NCBI RefSeq assembly: GCF_035994185.1
Contig: NZ_CP108538.1
Location: forward strand, 2,914,001 to 2,978,000
DNA from: Streptomyces sp. NBC_01217
GTDB lineage: Bacteria; Actinomycetota; Actinomycetes; Streptomycetales; Streptomycetaceae
Direction of reading: 5' to 3'
Length of the DNA stretch: 64,000 nucleotides
Of this stretch, positions 31,031 through 41,831 are shown piece by piece. How positions within the stretch are numbered: position 1 is the first letter of the stretch; each line of letters starts with the position of its first letter. The notes beneath the pieces are model-generated. The model did no database searches. It worked only from the letters and a program-made list of their open reading frames with translations, and was not told where the DNA came from. A program made the position numbers and the translations under genes.

Positions 31031-31714
31031 TCACTTTCCGTCCGTCCCGCCCGCGGCCGGTACGACCAGCCCCGACTCGTACGCGACGATCACCAGCTGG
31101 GCCCGGTCGCGGGCGCCGACCTTGCCCATGATCCGGCTGACGTGGGTCTTCGCGGTGAGCGGGCTGAGGCCGAGGGCCGCGGCGATCTCGGTGTTGTTCA
31201 GCCCGCGCCCGACCAGGCACAGGACCTGGCGCTCCCGTTGGGACAGGCGGTCCGGGCCGCCCGGCGCTCCGGCAGGCGGGGTCCGGGGGCTGCTGAGCAC
31301 CCGGGCGATGAGCCGGGCGGTCGGGCCGGGCGAGAGCAGGGCCTCGCCCGCCGCCACGGTCCTGATGGCGGCCAGGAGTTCGGCGGGCCTGGTGTCCTTG
31401 ACCAGAAAGCCGGATGCGCCCGCGCGCAGTGCGTCGACGATGTGCTCGTCGGTGTCGTACGTGGTCAGGACCAGTACCTTCACTCCGGCGAGGTCCTCGT
31501 CGGCGGCGATGCGGCGGGTCGCCCCGATGCCGTCGAGCTCGGGCATCCGGATGTCCATGACGACGAGGTCGGGCCGGTGCGCGCGGGTCAGTTCGACGGC
31601 TTCGAGGCCGGTGCCGGCCTGGCCGACGACCTCCATCTCCCGGTCGGACTCGATGAGCATCGTGAAGGCCGCCCGTACCAGTGTCTGGTCGTCGGCGAGC
31701 AGTACCCGGATCAT
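31031..31714 (-). CDS. NarL/LuxR-type response regulator
   Basis: A 227-residue two-component regulator. The receiver domain has DD at residues 8-9, phospho-acceptor Asp54 in VVMDIRMPE, the conserved Thr in VLTTYD and Lys in FLVKDTRP. The C-terminal LuxR helix-turn-helix is LSQRERQVLCLVGRGLNNTEIAAALGLSPLTAKTHVSRIMGKVGARDRAQLV. Its ATG overlaps the end of the kinase gene by 4 nt (ATGA), so the two are translationally coupled. The kinase is its evident partner, and the MMPL gene upstream in the same operon is its likely target. Confidence 0.95.
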   Translation of the reverse strand: MIRVLLADDQTLVRAAFTMLIESDREMEVVGQAGTGLEAVELTRAHRPDLVVMDIRMPELDGIGATRRIAADEDLAGVKVLVLTTYDTDEHIVDALRAGASGFLVKDTRPAELLAAIRTVAAGEALLSPGPTARLIARVLSSPRTPPAGAPGGPDRLSQRERQVLCLVGRGLNNTEIAAALGLSPLTAKTHVSRIMGKVGARDRAQLVIVAYESGLVVPAAGGTDGK

Positions 31715-32952
31715 GGTGCGGCCTCCCCCTCCTGGAACGGCAGCAGCGCCGAGACCTCGAAGCCGCCGCCGGGGCGGGGTCCCGCGTCCAGTGTGCCGCC
31801 GGTGCTGCGGGCCCGTTCCCGCATGCCCACGATGCCGAACCCGGGTACGGAGCCTTCCTTCGGGGGTCCTGTGCCGTCGTCGGTGACGGTGACCCGCAGC
31901 GCGCCTCCGCTGCCGCTGTCCGGTGCCACGGCGACCCTGACCCGTACACCGGCCCCGGCGTGCCGTACGGCGTTGGTCAGCGACTCCTGCACGATGCGGT
32001 ACGCGGCGGCGCCGGTCGCCGGGGCCAGCCGCCCGGCCGGTGCGCGTACCGCGAGGTCGACGTGTGCCCCGGCCGCCTCGGCAGCCCGTACGAGAGAGGG
32101 CAGCGCCGCCAGATCGGGCAGCGGGCCCTCGGCGTCGTGCCGGTCGTGGCTGTCGTGCCTGCCGTCGCGCAGCACCTCCAGGGTGGTGCGCAGCTCGGCC
32201 CTGGCCTCCCGGCAGGTACCGGCGATGTCCTCCAGTGCCGCGGCGATCGCGTGCCGGTCGAGCCGGTCCGGGTCGACCGTCAGGATGTGCGAGGCCACCG
32301 AGGTCTGGACGCCGATGAGGGTGATGCTGTGGGCCAGCAGATCGTGCAGATCGCGGGCGATCCGCAGCCGTTCCTCGGCGACCCGCCGCCGGGCCTCCTC
32401 CTCGCGGGTGCGCTCCGCGCGTTCGGCGCGCTCCAGCACGGAGGCCATGTACTGGCGGTAGACGCGCATGTCGACGCCGCAGAACAGGATGGCGACGATC
32501 CAGCCGGAGATGCGCAGCAGCTGGATGCCCTCGTGGGCGTTGATGGTGAGCACCACCGTGACCACGACGGACAGGACGCCGAGACCGGTCAGCACCGTAC
32601 GCAGCGGCCTGCCGGTCACCGCGACCGTGTAGAGCGCGATCCAGGCCTGCGGCATCACGGCCGCGTGCGCGTTGTCGAGCGCGTGGTACGGGGCGATGAA
32701 CGGGATCATCGCGAGCAGGGCGAGCAGCGGGTTGCGCCGCCGCCAGACGATCGGCACGGCGCTCGCGACGAGCAGCACCCAGCCGAGCGCGTCGGGCGAC
32801 CGGGCCGGGTCGGTGAGCAGGGCGAGTACGGCGGAGAGCGCACCGGCGCCCCCGGCTATGAGGGCGTCGGTGCGCGTCTTGTGCGGAGCCTCCATGGGGT
32901 CGCGGTTGACGACGGCCATGATGCGCTCGCGTCGGCGCGTGGTCGGGGACAC
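31711..32952 (-). CDS. Sensor histidine kinase (NarL/DesK-type, HisKA_3)
   Basis: A 413-residue membrane kinase. Residues ~30-165 contain about five hydrophobic helices with little extracellular sequence, so it may sense the membrane itself. The phosphorylated His is in IARDLHDLLAHSIT (near residue 203), and the C-terminal ATPase domain has TNAVRHAGAG (N box) and GFGIVGMRERA (G box). GTG 32952 is preferred because GGAGG lies 9 nt before it; the ATG three codons upstream abuts that sequence. It lies 33 nt downstream of the MMPL gene and overlaps the response regulator. Confidence 0.92.
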   Translation of the reverse strand: MSPTTRRRERIMAVVNRDPMEAPHKTRTDALIAGGAGALSAVLALLTDPARSPDALGWVLLVASAVPIVWRRRNPLLALLAMIPFIAPYHALDNAHAAVMPQAWIALYTVAVTGRPLRTVLTGLGVLSVVVTVVLTINAHEGIQLLRISGWIVAILFCGVDMRVYRQYMASVLERAERAERTREEEARRRVAEERLRIARDLHDLLAHSITLIGVQTSVASHILTVDPDRLDRHAIAAALEDIAGTCREARAELRTTLEVLRDGRHDSHDRHDAEGPLPDLAALPSLVRAAEAAGAHVDLAVRAPAGRLAPATGAAAYRIVQESLTNAVRHAGAGVRVRVAVAPDSGSGGALRVTVTDDGTGPPKEGSVPGFGIVGMRERARSTGGTLDAGPRPGGGFEVSALLPFQEGEAAP

Positions 32953-32985
32953 GCTTGCCATCCTCCGGTACGGGTGGGGAAACCG

Positions 32986-35082
32986 TCAGGGGGTCGTGAC
33001 GAGTTCGGGCTCGCGGGGGCCTTCGGATGCGGTGGGGATCCGGCTGAGCGCGCCCGGCCACCAGATCCTGCGCTGGAGCGCCACGCTCGCCGAGGTCACC
33101 AGATAGGTGCGGACGAGGAAGGTGTCCAGGAGTACGCCGACGGCGATGACGAAGCCCATCTGGACCAGGCTCACCATCGGCATGTTCAGCAGGACCCCGA
33201 AGGTGGCGGCGAGCACCAGGCCCGCCGAGGCGATCACACCGCCCGTGGTGCGCAGTGCGGTGAGGGCGGCGGCCGTCGGTGCGGCGCCGGAGAGGGCCTC
33301 CTCGCGGACGCGGTGCATCAGGAAGATGCCGTAGTCGACGCCGAGTGCCACCAGGAAGACGAAGGACAGCAGCGGGAGCCCGGGGTCGGTGCCCTTCATC
33401 CCGAAGAGCGGTTCGAAGACGAGTCCCCCGATGCCGAGCGAGGCGCCCCACACCGCGACGACGGCGGCGACCAGCAGCAGTGGTGCGACGAGGCTGCGCA
33501 GCAGGGCGATCAGGATCAGCAGGACGGAGATCAGGACGAGCGGTACGACTGTCCTGAGGTCCCGGGCGTTGGCCGTCTTCGCGTCCATCTGCTGGGCACT
33601 GGGCCCGCCGACATGGCTGCCGTCCAGGGAGTCGCGCAGTGCCTCGATGGTCGCCCGCTCCCCCGCGGACTCGGGACGGTCGGCGGCGACGACGGACAGT
33701 TCGGTCCAGCCGCCGCCGCTGCGGCCGCGCTCGACGGCGGTGACACCCTCGGTGGCACGGGCCTTCGCCAGGGTCGCCCCGGCCCGTTCGGTCGGGGTCA
33801 TCACGGTGATCGGCTGGGTGGAGCGTCCGGGATAGGCGTCGGCGAGGGTCTCCATCGCCACGATCGATTCCGGCTTGCTGGAGAAGGAGTCCTCCTGCTT
33901 GAGATCGCCGGGCAGGTTGAACGCACCGAGCGCCAGCGCCCCCAGCAGCACACCCCCGCAGGCGAGCACGGCCACCGGCCTGCGCCCGGCCGTGCCGCCC
34001 ATCGCGGCGAAGACCGATCGACGCTGTACGGGCACGCTGCCGTACCCGGGAACGAGCGGCCAGAACACCCGGCGGCCGAGCAGCACCAGCAGCGCCGGGA
34101 GCAGCGTCGTCATGGCGAGCAGCGCGCAGAGCACCCCGACGGCGGCGATGGGGCCCATGCCCCGGCTGCTGGTGAGGTCGGCGGCCAGCAGGCACAGCAG
34201 ACCGGCGGCGACGGTGCCCGAGGAGGCGACGACGGCGGGTCCGCAGCCGCGCAGGGCGGCCACCATGGCGTCGTACGGCCGGGCGAAGCGGCCGAGTTCC
34301 TCCCGGTAGCGGGAGACGAGCAGCAGCGCGTAGTCGGTGCCCGCGCCGAAGACGAGGATGGTCATCACGGCGGAGCTCTGGCCGGTGACGGTGATGTCGA
34401 AGCCACGGTTGAGTCCGTACACGACGGCCATGGACAGGGCGTCGGCGACGCCCGCGACGACGAGCGGCACCAGCCACAGCAGCGGGCTGCGGTAGATGAG
34501 GATCAGCAGGATCGCCACGACGGCGACGGTCGTGTAGAGCAGCGGTCCGCCGAGGGACTCGTAGACCTTCTTCGCATCCGTGTTCAGCGCCCCGGGGCCG
34601 CCGACGTCGACGCTCAGTCCGCCGCCGCCCCCGGCGACCGCGCGCACATCGTCGACGAAGGCGTTCCTGGCGTCGTCGTCCTGTCCCGGCTCGGTGGAGG
34701 AGACCGGGTACATCAGGGTTGTGCCGTCCTTCGACGGGACGGCTCGCGGGGCCGCGGTGAGGGTGTGGGCGCGGGCGACCTCGGCGGCCTGCCCGGCGGC
34801 CAGAGCCCGGTCGGCGGCGGTCAGTCCGCCGTCGCGGTGGTAAACGAGGACGAGTTCGGTGGCCTCACCGCCGGGCAGCGCGTCCTGGATCTTCGCCACC
34901 TGGGTGGAGTCGGCGTTTGCGGGAAGGTAGTCGACGGCGCGGTTGGTCTGTACGTCGCCTAGCTTGCCGGCCGGCGGCCCCGCGAGCGCGATCACGGCGA
35001 CCCACAGCGCGAGGATCGCCCAGGGCAGCACACGCCGCATCGTGCGTGGTCGCGTACCGCTCGGTTCCACTTCGGCCCTCAT
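32986..35082 (-). CDS. MMPL-family RND transporter
   Basis: A 698-residue membrane protein of the actinobacterial MMPL class, which exports lipids, polyketides or drugs using the proton gradient. It has the duplicated layout of one helix, an external domain and then five or six helices, twice. VFGAGTDYALLLVSRYREEL and VALGVDYGIFLMHRVREE are the paired GxDY motifs of the proton-relay helices. It starts at ATG 35082 after a GGAAGGGGGG tract. First gene of MMPL-kinase-regulator; a 16-nt palindrome about 120 nt upstream may be the regulator's binding site. Confidence 0.93.
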   Translation of the reverse strand: MRAEVEPSGTRPRTMRRVLPWAILALWVAVIALAGPPAGKLGDVQTNRAVDYLPANADSTQVAKIQDALPGGEATELVLVYHRDGGLTAADRALAAGQAAEVARAHTLTAAPRAVPSKDGTTLMYPVSSTEPGQDDDARNAFVDDVRAVAGGGGGLSVDVGGPGALNTDAKKVYESLGGPLLYTTVAVVAILLILIYRSPLLWLVPLVVAGVADALSMAVVYGLNRGFDITVTGQSSAVMTILVFGAGTDYALLLVSRYREELGRFARPYDAMVAALRGCGPAVVASSGTVAAGLLCLLAADLTSSRGMGPIAAVGVLCALLAMTTLLPALLVLLGRRVFWPLVPGYGSVPVQRRSVFAAMGGTAGRRPVAVLACGGVLLGALALGAFNLPGDLKQEDSFSSKPESIVAMETLADAYPGRSTQPITVMTPTERAGATLAKARATEGVTAVERGRSGGGWTELSVVAADRPESAGERATIEALRDSLDGSHVGGPSAQQMDAKTANARDLRTVVPLVLISVLLILIALLRSLVAPLLLVAAVVAVWGASLGIGGLVFEPLFGMKGTDPGLPLLSFVFLVALGVDYGIFLMHRVREEALSGAAPTAAALTALRTTGGVIASAGLVLAATFGVLLNMPMVSLVQMGFVIAVGVLLDTFLVRTYLVTSASVALQRRIWWPGALSRIPTASEGPREPELVTTP

Positions 35083-35203
35083 GACGGGCCCCCCTTCCGC
35101 CGGGTGTCTGGATTCCTCTCCAGAATCCCGGCGGAACGGGGCCGGTACGTCGCGCCCTGGGCCGACTTCGCGGCTACTGCCGCGGTGGACGCGCGGGCCC
35201 GAT

Positions 35204-35219
35204 TACTCCCGAGGGAGTA
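35204..35219. promoter_or_regulatory. Candidate operator TACTCCC-GA-GGGAGTA for the MMPL operon
   Basis: A 7-2-7 perfect dyad lies between the divergent-facing end of the zinc-ribbon/TerB gene and the MMPL start. Such G/C-run dyads are typical of NarL-type regulator sites, and the operon's own regulator is a NarL-type protein. Binding is inferred only from position. Confidence 0.5.
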
Positions 35220-35243
35220 CGCGCCCGGTGCGGACGGGGCCGC

Positions 35244-35921
35244 TCAGGAGGGGGTACGCGCCGCCGCGGCGAGCAGCCGGGCCGTGTCCTCGGCGCGGAG
35301 CCGCAGCGCCCCGCCGACGGTCGCCAGCACCTCGCGCTCCGCCTGCCCGTACGGGCCGTCGGCGAGCGCGATCCTGGCGCCCTGGAGCAGGATCGATTCG
35401 CGTCCTGCGGGGGCCAGATGCGGGGCGAGGGGTTCCAGCGCCTCGTGCAGTTCGATGGCGAGGGCCGCGCCGCAGGCCTCGGCCGCCGGACCGAAGGCGG
35501 AGCCGTGGCCGATGTCGGCGGAGAGGACCTCGACGACGGTGCAGAGCTGTTCCTCCGTGCAGTCGTCGAATCCGGCGTCGCGCACGATGGCGGCCGCGGC
35601 CTCCAGGACCGTACGGGAGGTGGTGCCGCCGGCCGCGAGGACGCCGAGCGCGACCGTGTGCACGGCGTCGCGGAGCATGGCGGAGAACCGGGTGGTGGTG
35701 GGGTGGTCGAGCACATCGGTGGCGAAGTGGGTCCGGCAGGCGGCGCATTCGACGACGGGGCCCGTGGTGCCGCGCCGAAGCATCGGCACGCCGAGCACCG
35801 CGAAGCGGCGACGGCCGGTGAGACGGCGGTAGTTGCGGTCGCCGCCGCAGCCGGGGCAGAAGAACTCGCCGTCACCGACGGTGTCCCAGATGGTGCGGAT
35901 GCCGCAGATACGCAGCTTCAT
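35244..35921 (-). CDS. Zinc-ribbon plus TerB-like domain protein
   Basis: A 225-residue soluble protein. The N-terminus carries a zinc ribbon: FFCPGCGGDRNYRRL near residue 20 and VVECAACRTHF near residue 58 (two CxxC pairs). The remainder is an all-helical domain resembling TerB/DUF533 proteins, ending ILLQGARIALADGPYGQAEREVLATVGGALRL. TerB proteins appear in tellurite-resistance and stress systems, but no other ter genes are here. ATG 35921 starts at KLRICGIRTIW, the conserved-looking N-terminus; the frame is open 30 codons further. Confidence 0.7.
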   Translation of the reverse strand: MKLRICGIRTIWDTVGDGEFFCPGCGGDRNYRRLTGRRRFAVLGVPMLRRGTTGPVVECAACRTHFATDVLDHPTTTRFSAMLRDAVHTVALGVLAAGGTTSRTVLEAAAAIVRDAGFDDCTEEQLCTVVEVLSADIGHGSAFGPAAEACGAALAIELHEALEPLAPHLAPAGRESILLQGARIALADGPYGQAEREVLATVGGALRLRAEDTARLLAAAARTPS

Positions 35922-36127
35922 GGCGCGTTGTCCCAGGGCTGACCGCACGTCGCACACCTCCGTAACGCTCCGGCAACATTGCCGTGTGGACGTGATGTTA
36001 ACCACAGTCATGATGTGACGTCAGCACCCCGGTCGTCACAACCGCAGGAGATGGCCGAACCCCGCCCCCCTGATACGGGTGGACGGGGTCTTCGGCCGTG
36101 CGGCTTCATGCCCTTTCGGGCGTCGGG

Positions 36128-38158
<2,031 letters not shown>

Positions 38159-38209
38159 TCATGGTCACAACCGGTGACATCTCGATTACCCGGTGCCACA
38201 GTCGACTCC

Positions 38210-39286
38210 ATGCAGCCTCACTCCCAGCACGGGTTCCACCCCGTCTTCTGCACCATCGTGCCGCCCCATGTCCTCGACAAGCTGTCGCAGTCGGACGACC
38301 CCGATCTCGCGGGCCCCGCCCGCCGCACCCTGGAGAGCGACGCCGCCCGCCGTACCCGCCGCCAGATGGCAACGGTCGTCACCGTGCCCGTCGCCCCCGC
38401 GACCGGGGGTGAGGCGTCCGACAAACCCGACCGGACGCTGTACGACTGCCGTCACGGCACGCAGCTGCCCGGCACCGAGGTCCGCGCCGAGGGGCAGGAG
38501 CCGACAAAGGACGCGAGCGTCAACCGCGCGTACGCGGGGCTCGGCGCCACCTTCGAACTGCTGCTCAAGGCGTACGGCCGCCGTTCGATCGACGGCAACG
38601 GGCTGCCGCTGATCGGCTCCGTGCACTACGACGAGAAGTACAACAACGCCTTCTTCGACGGCGAGCAGATGGTCTTCGGCGACGGGGACGGCGAGATCTT
38701 CCTGGACTTCACCGTCGCGATCGACGTGATCGCCCACGAGCTGGCGCACGGCCTGACCCAGTACACCGCCAATCTGAGCTACTACGGCCAGTCCGGCGCG
38801 CTCAACGAATCGATGTCCGATGTCTTCGGCTCCCTGGTCAAGCAGTACTCGCTGGGCCAGAGCGCGGACCGGGCCGACTGGCTGATCGGCGCCGGGCTGC
38901 TGGCACCCCGGGTCCAGGGCGTCGCCCTGCGCTCGATGAAGGAGCCCGGCACCGCGTACGACGACGACGTGCTCGGCAAGGACCCGCAGCCCGCGTCGAT
39001 GCAGGACTACATCCACACCGGCGAGGACAACGGCGGGGTGCACCTCAACTCCGGTATCCCGAACCGCGCGTTCTGTCTGCTGGCGACGGCGCTCGGCGGC
39101 AATGCGTGGGAGCGGGCCGGGCAGCTCTGGTTCGATGTGCTCACCGGTGGTCAACTGGCGGTGGACGCGGACTTCGCGTCCTTCGCCCGGCTGACGGTGG
39201 CCGCGGCCCGCAGCCGCTTCGGGGATGGCGACGAGGTCGAGGCGGTCCTCAAGGCCTGGTCGGAGGTGGGCGTACCGACCGCGTAG
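38210..39286 (+). CDS. Protealysin-like M4 metalloprotease (no signal peptide)
   Basis: A 358-residue thermolysin-family zinc protease. The active site is DVIAHELAHGLTQYT with HELAH (zinc His, catalytic Glu) near residue 184, and LNESMSDVFGS gives the third ligand Glu. GGVHLNSGIPNRAFCLLA holds the substrate-binding segment. The N-terminus has the short protealysin-type propeptide containing PPHVLDKL instead of a long secretory prepro region, and no signal peptide is seen. It is therefore probably cytosolic or exported by an unusual route. It starts at ATG 38210; an emfourin-like inhibitor follows 41 nt downstream. Confidence 0.9.
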   Translation: MQPHSQHGFHPVFCTIVPPHVLDKLSQSDDPDLAGPARRTLESDAARRTRRQMATVVTVPVAPATGGEASDKPDRTLYDCRHGTQLPGTEVRAEGQEPTKDASVNRAYAGLGATFELLLKAYGRRSIDGNGLPLIGSVHYDEKYNNAFFDGEQMVFGDGDGEIFLDFTVAIDVIAHELAHGLTQYTANLSYYGQSGALNESMSDVFGSLVKQYSLGQSADRADWLIGAGLLAPRVQGVALRSMKEPGTAYDDDVLGKDPQPASMQDYIHTGEDNGGVHLNSGIPNRAFCLLATALGGNAWERAGQLWFDVLTGGQLAVDADFASFARLTVAAARSRFGDGDEVEAVLKAWSEVGVPTA

Positions 39287-39326
39287 AGCAGCCCCGGGCC
39301 CATCCGGCGATGGAGGAGAACACCGC

Positions 39327-39593
39327 ATGCGGATTCAGGTCAGCAGGACCGGCGGCTTCGCCGGCATCGCACGCCACCGCGAGGTCGACACCGCCGGACG
39401 GGCCGACGCGGCGGAGTGGGAGGCCCTGGCCGCATCGGCACTCGCCGAGGGCCACGGCACCCCGCCCGCGGGCGTACCGGACGGCTTCCGGTACCGGATC
39501 ACGGTCGACGCCCGCACGGTCCACTGCGCGGACCCGAAGCTGACCGAGGCCCAGCGCGCACTGGTCTCACGCGTCCTGAAGGAGGGCGCGTGA
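39327..39593 (+). CDS. Emfourin-like protease inhibitor
   Basis: An 88-residue protein, MRIQVSRTGGFAGIARHREVD…, ending in GFRYRITVDARTVHCADPKLTEAQRALVSRVL. The N-terminal Sxx-GGFAGI pattern and the position right after a protealysin-type M4 protease match emfourin, the partner inhibitor of protealysin described in Serratia. It would bind and silence the protease in the cell. ATG 39327 follows GGAGGAG. This is assigned by sequence style and synteny, not by search. It is co-transcribed with the protease. Confidence 0.78.
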   Translation: MRIQVSRTGGFAGIARHREVDTAGRADAAEWEALAASALAEGHGTPPAGVPDGFRYRITVDARTVHCADPKLTEAQRALVSRVLKEGA

Positions 39594-39631
39594 GACTTGC
39601 GTACACGCGAGCCGTCCACACGTGACCAGGG

Positions 39632-39662
39632 TCAGAATCCGAGCTTACGCAGCTGCTTCGGG
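39632..39662 (-). repeat. Duplicate of the era 3' end
   Basis: This 31-nt segment matches the last nine codons plus stop of era (39759-39789) at 29 of 31 positions. Both differences are synonymous (CGT/CGG and GGA/GGT), so it still reads PKQLRKLGF-stop. Similarity ends abruptly outside. It lies 127 nt downstream of the real era end, after the emfourin-like gene. Confidence 0.75.
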
Positions 39663-39758
39663 ACCCATCTCCACGGCTGTCCTCGCACCCCTCGGCCCGG
39701 GGGGCCTCAGCGGCGTCGGGCAGCTGCGCCGGCCTCCGGCCGCCGGGCTCGGCGCCGG

Positions 39759-40724
39759 TCAGAAACCGAGCTTCCGCAGCTGCTTCGGGTCGCGCTGCCA
39801 GTCCTTGGCGACCTTCACGTGCAGGTCCAGGAAGACCGGGGTGCCGAGCAGGGCCTCGATGTGCTTGCGTGACTTCGTGCCGACGTCCTTCAGCCGCTTG
39901 CCCTTCGGGCCGATGATGATGCCCTTCTGGCTGGGGCGCTCGATGTAGACGTTGGCGTGGATGTCGAGCAGCGGCTTGTCCGCCGGGCGGTCCTCGCGCG
40001 GGAGCATCTCCTCGACGACCACCGCGATGGAGTGCGGCAGCTCGTCCCGTACGCCTTCGAGCGCGGCCTCGCGGATCAGCTCCGCGACCATGACCATCTC
40101 GGGCTCGTCGGTGAGGTCGCCCTCCGGGTAGAGCGGCGGGCTCTCCGGGAGCAGCGGGGCGATCAGGTCGGCCAGCAGGTCCACCTGCGTGTCCTTGACC
40201 GCGGAGACCGGGATGATCTCCGCCCACTCGAAGCCGAGCTCGTCGCCGAGGCGGGAGACGGCGAGCAGCTGTTCGGCGAGTTGCTTGGAGTCGACCAGGT
40301 CGGTCTTGGTGATGACGGCGATCTTCGGGGTCTTCTTGATGCCCGCGAGTTCCTTGACGATGTACTTGTCGCCGGGGCCGAGCTTCTGGTCGGCGGGCAG
40401 GCAGAAGCCGATGACGTCGACCTCGGCCCAGGTGGTGCGTACGACGTCGTTGAGGCGCTCGCCCAGCAGCGTGCGCGGCTTGTGGAGGCCGGGGGTGTCG
40501 ACCAGGATCAGCTGCGCGTCCTCGCGGTGCACGATGCCGCGCACGGTGTGCCGGGTCGTCTGGGGCCGGTTGGAGGTGATCGCCACCTTCTGGCCGACCA
40601 GAGCGTTCGTGAGGGTGGACTTGCCCGCGTTGGGGCGGCCCACGAAGCAGGCGAAGCCGGCCCGGTGGGGGGCGTTGCTCGCGCCCTGCTGTGCAGCGGC
40701 TTCTGTGTCAGGTCGAACGCTCAT
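39759..40724 (-). CDS. era: GTPase Era
   Basis: A 321-residue GTPase that binds the 3' end of 16S rRNA and helps assemble the 30S subunit. G1 is GRPNAGKST, G3 DTPGLHKP, G4 TKTD and G5 VSAVKD. The C-terminal KH domain contains GIIIGPKGKRLKDVGTKSR. ATG 40724 (SVRPD…) is preferred because GACAAT lies 7 nt before it; an ATG three codons upstream is also in frame. era follows ybeY, phoH and the CBS-domain gene in the same strand group. In this genome a block of decayed surface-protein genes separates it from the deaminase-like gene. Confidence 0.96.
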   Translation of the reverse strand: MSVRPDTEAAAQQGASNAPHRAGFACFVGRPNAGKSTLTNALVGQKVAITSNRPQTTRHTVRGIVHREDAQLILVDTPGLHKPRTLLGERLNDVVRTTWAEVDVIGFCLPADQKLGPGDKYIVKELAGIKKTPKIAVITKTDLVDSKQLAEQLLAVSRLGDELGFEWAEIIPVSAVKDTQVDLLADLIAPLLPESPPLYPEGDLTDEPEMVMVAELIREAALEGVRDELPHSIAVVVEEMLPREDRPADKPLLDIHANVYIERPSQKGIIIGPKGKRLKDVGTKSRKHIEALLGTPVFLDLHVKVAKDWQRDPKQLRKLGF

Positions 40725-40795
40725 GGCGCCCATTGTCCCCGATCCTGGCGGCCCCGCCGTACCAAAGGCGGCGCCGGGGCCTGTCACGCACCCTC

Positions 40796-41390
40796 TCAGG
40801 CCCTGCGGACGCGGCTCCGACGGGCCCGTATCCACAGTCCCGTGCCCCCGCCGACGATCACCAGCAGGACCCCGGCCACCAGCCAGGGCAGTGCGAAGCA
40901 GGAGACGGCGGCGGACTCGCGGGGGTCGCGGGCGCTCGCGGTCACCCTGATCTCGCCCCATTCCAGCTGGGGGCGCGTCGGCCCGCTTTTCGGTCAGCCG
41001 GACCCGCTGGCGGGGCAGCAGCTCGGAGGGGATGTTCTTGAGGTCGCGGGCGAGCAGGGTGCGGCCGAAGAGGCCCTCGGCCCTGAGGGCGACCCTGGGG
41101 TCGAGGGTGACGTTGCCCCGGTTGTGGAGCGTGTACGAGATGACGGCCCGGCTCTTCCCGGTGCCGGGGACCAGCGGCTGGGTGTGCTCGACCCTGATGT
41201 CGTCCACGGAGAGCGCGGGCATGGTCGGTCCGTTGACCCGCAGATGGATCCGGGCGACGGCTCCCGCGTCGCCGGGGTCGGCGAAGACGTGGAAGTACGG
41301 GCGCTGAGCGGAGTGCGTGGTGGCGGTGGCCGGGTAGACCGACCGGCTGCCGTTGTCCGCGGCGTGGACGGTGGGGGCGCCGAGCAGCGC
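40796..41390 (-). pseudogene. Decayed DUF916 (WxL-operon) surface protein
   Basis: The residues read ALLGAPTVHAADNGSRSVYPATATTHSAQRPYFHVFADPGDAG, then jump to GAVARIHLRVNGPTMPALSVDDIRVEHTQ and on through AVISYTLHNRGNVTLDPRVALRAEGLFG. That fits a DUF916-type extracellular protein that has lost its signal peptide and roughly 100+ central residues. A run of five G at 40969-40973 shifts the frame. Correcting it by one base restores QLEWGEIRVTAS…FALPWLVAGVLLVIVGGGTGLW, the membrane anchor, and a stop at 40796. It is a non-functional remnant. Confidence 0.7.
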
Positions 41391-41805
41391 CGCCGGTGAA
41401 GGTCCCGTTCGGCGTGGACGCCGGCGTGGCGCCCGCGCTGCCCACCGGTCCTTCGGGACCGGCCGCGCAGGTGCTGGGGCTGCCGGGCTTCGTCGCGCAG
41501 ACCGGGGTCCAGCCGAGTGCGGATGCGCCGATCGTCGCGCCGCCGGGGCCCTTGAAGTCGGTGACCTTTGCGGTCAGGGACCAGCCGGCGGGGCCGCCGC
41601 GGTAGTCCTCGACGGTCACCGTCCGCGGTGAGCCGCGGGAGGCGCCGCCCCTGCCGAAGTCGACCGCCGACATCTCGACGGTGTCCCCGGCCCGGGCCAT
41701 GGAGAGCGTGCCCGCCTCGACGGACGAGTTGAGCTGCCGGCTGTCGGCTGCCGTCCGGGATCTCGCCACCGCCGCCGCCACCGGTGACGGTGTAGGCCCG
41801 CGCCC
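41390..41805 (-). pseudogene. Decayed WxL-domain surface protein fragment
   Basis: The frame reads QLNSSVEAGTLSMARAGDTVEMSAVDFG, TVTVEDYRGGPAGWSLTAKVTDF and ALGWTPVCATKPGSPS, the pattern of a WxL cell-wall-binding domain (GWSLTA and LGWTP holding the two W-x-x/W motifs). It has no signal peptide, and the C-terminal strand region is missing where the sequence runs into the neighbouring DUF916 remnant. The upstream edge contains EYTVTGG-like coding in another frame, suggesting a further indel. WxL and DUF916 proteins normally work together on the cell surface; both are broken here. Confidence 0.65.
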
Positions 41806-41831
41806 AGCGCGGCGGCCCAGCGGTGCCGGCG

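Noticed and set aside
31681..34962. Very long plus-strand open frame opposite the kinase and MMPL genes
   Set aside because: Composition is antisense-like (Gly, Asp, His, Gln-rich with no domain), while the minus strand encodes three well-recognised proteins.
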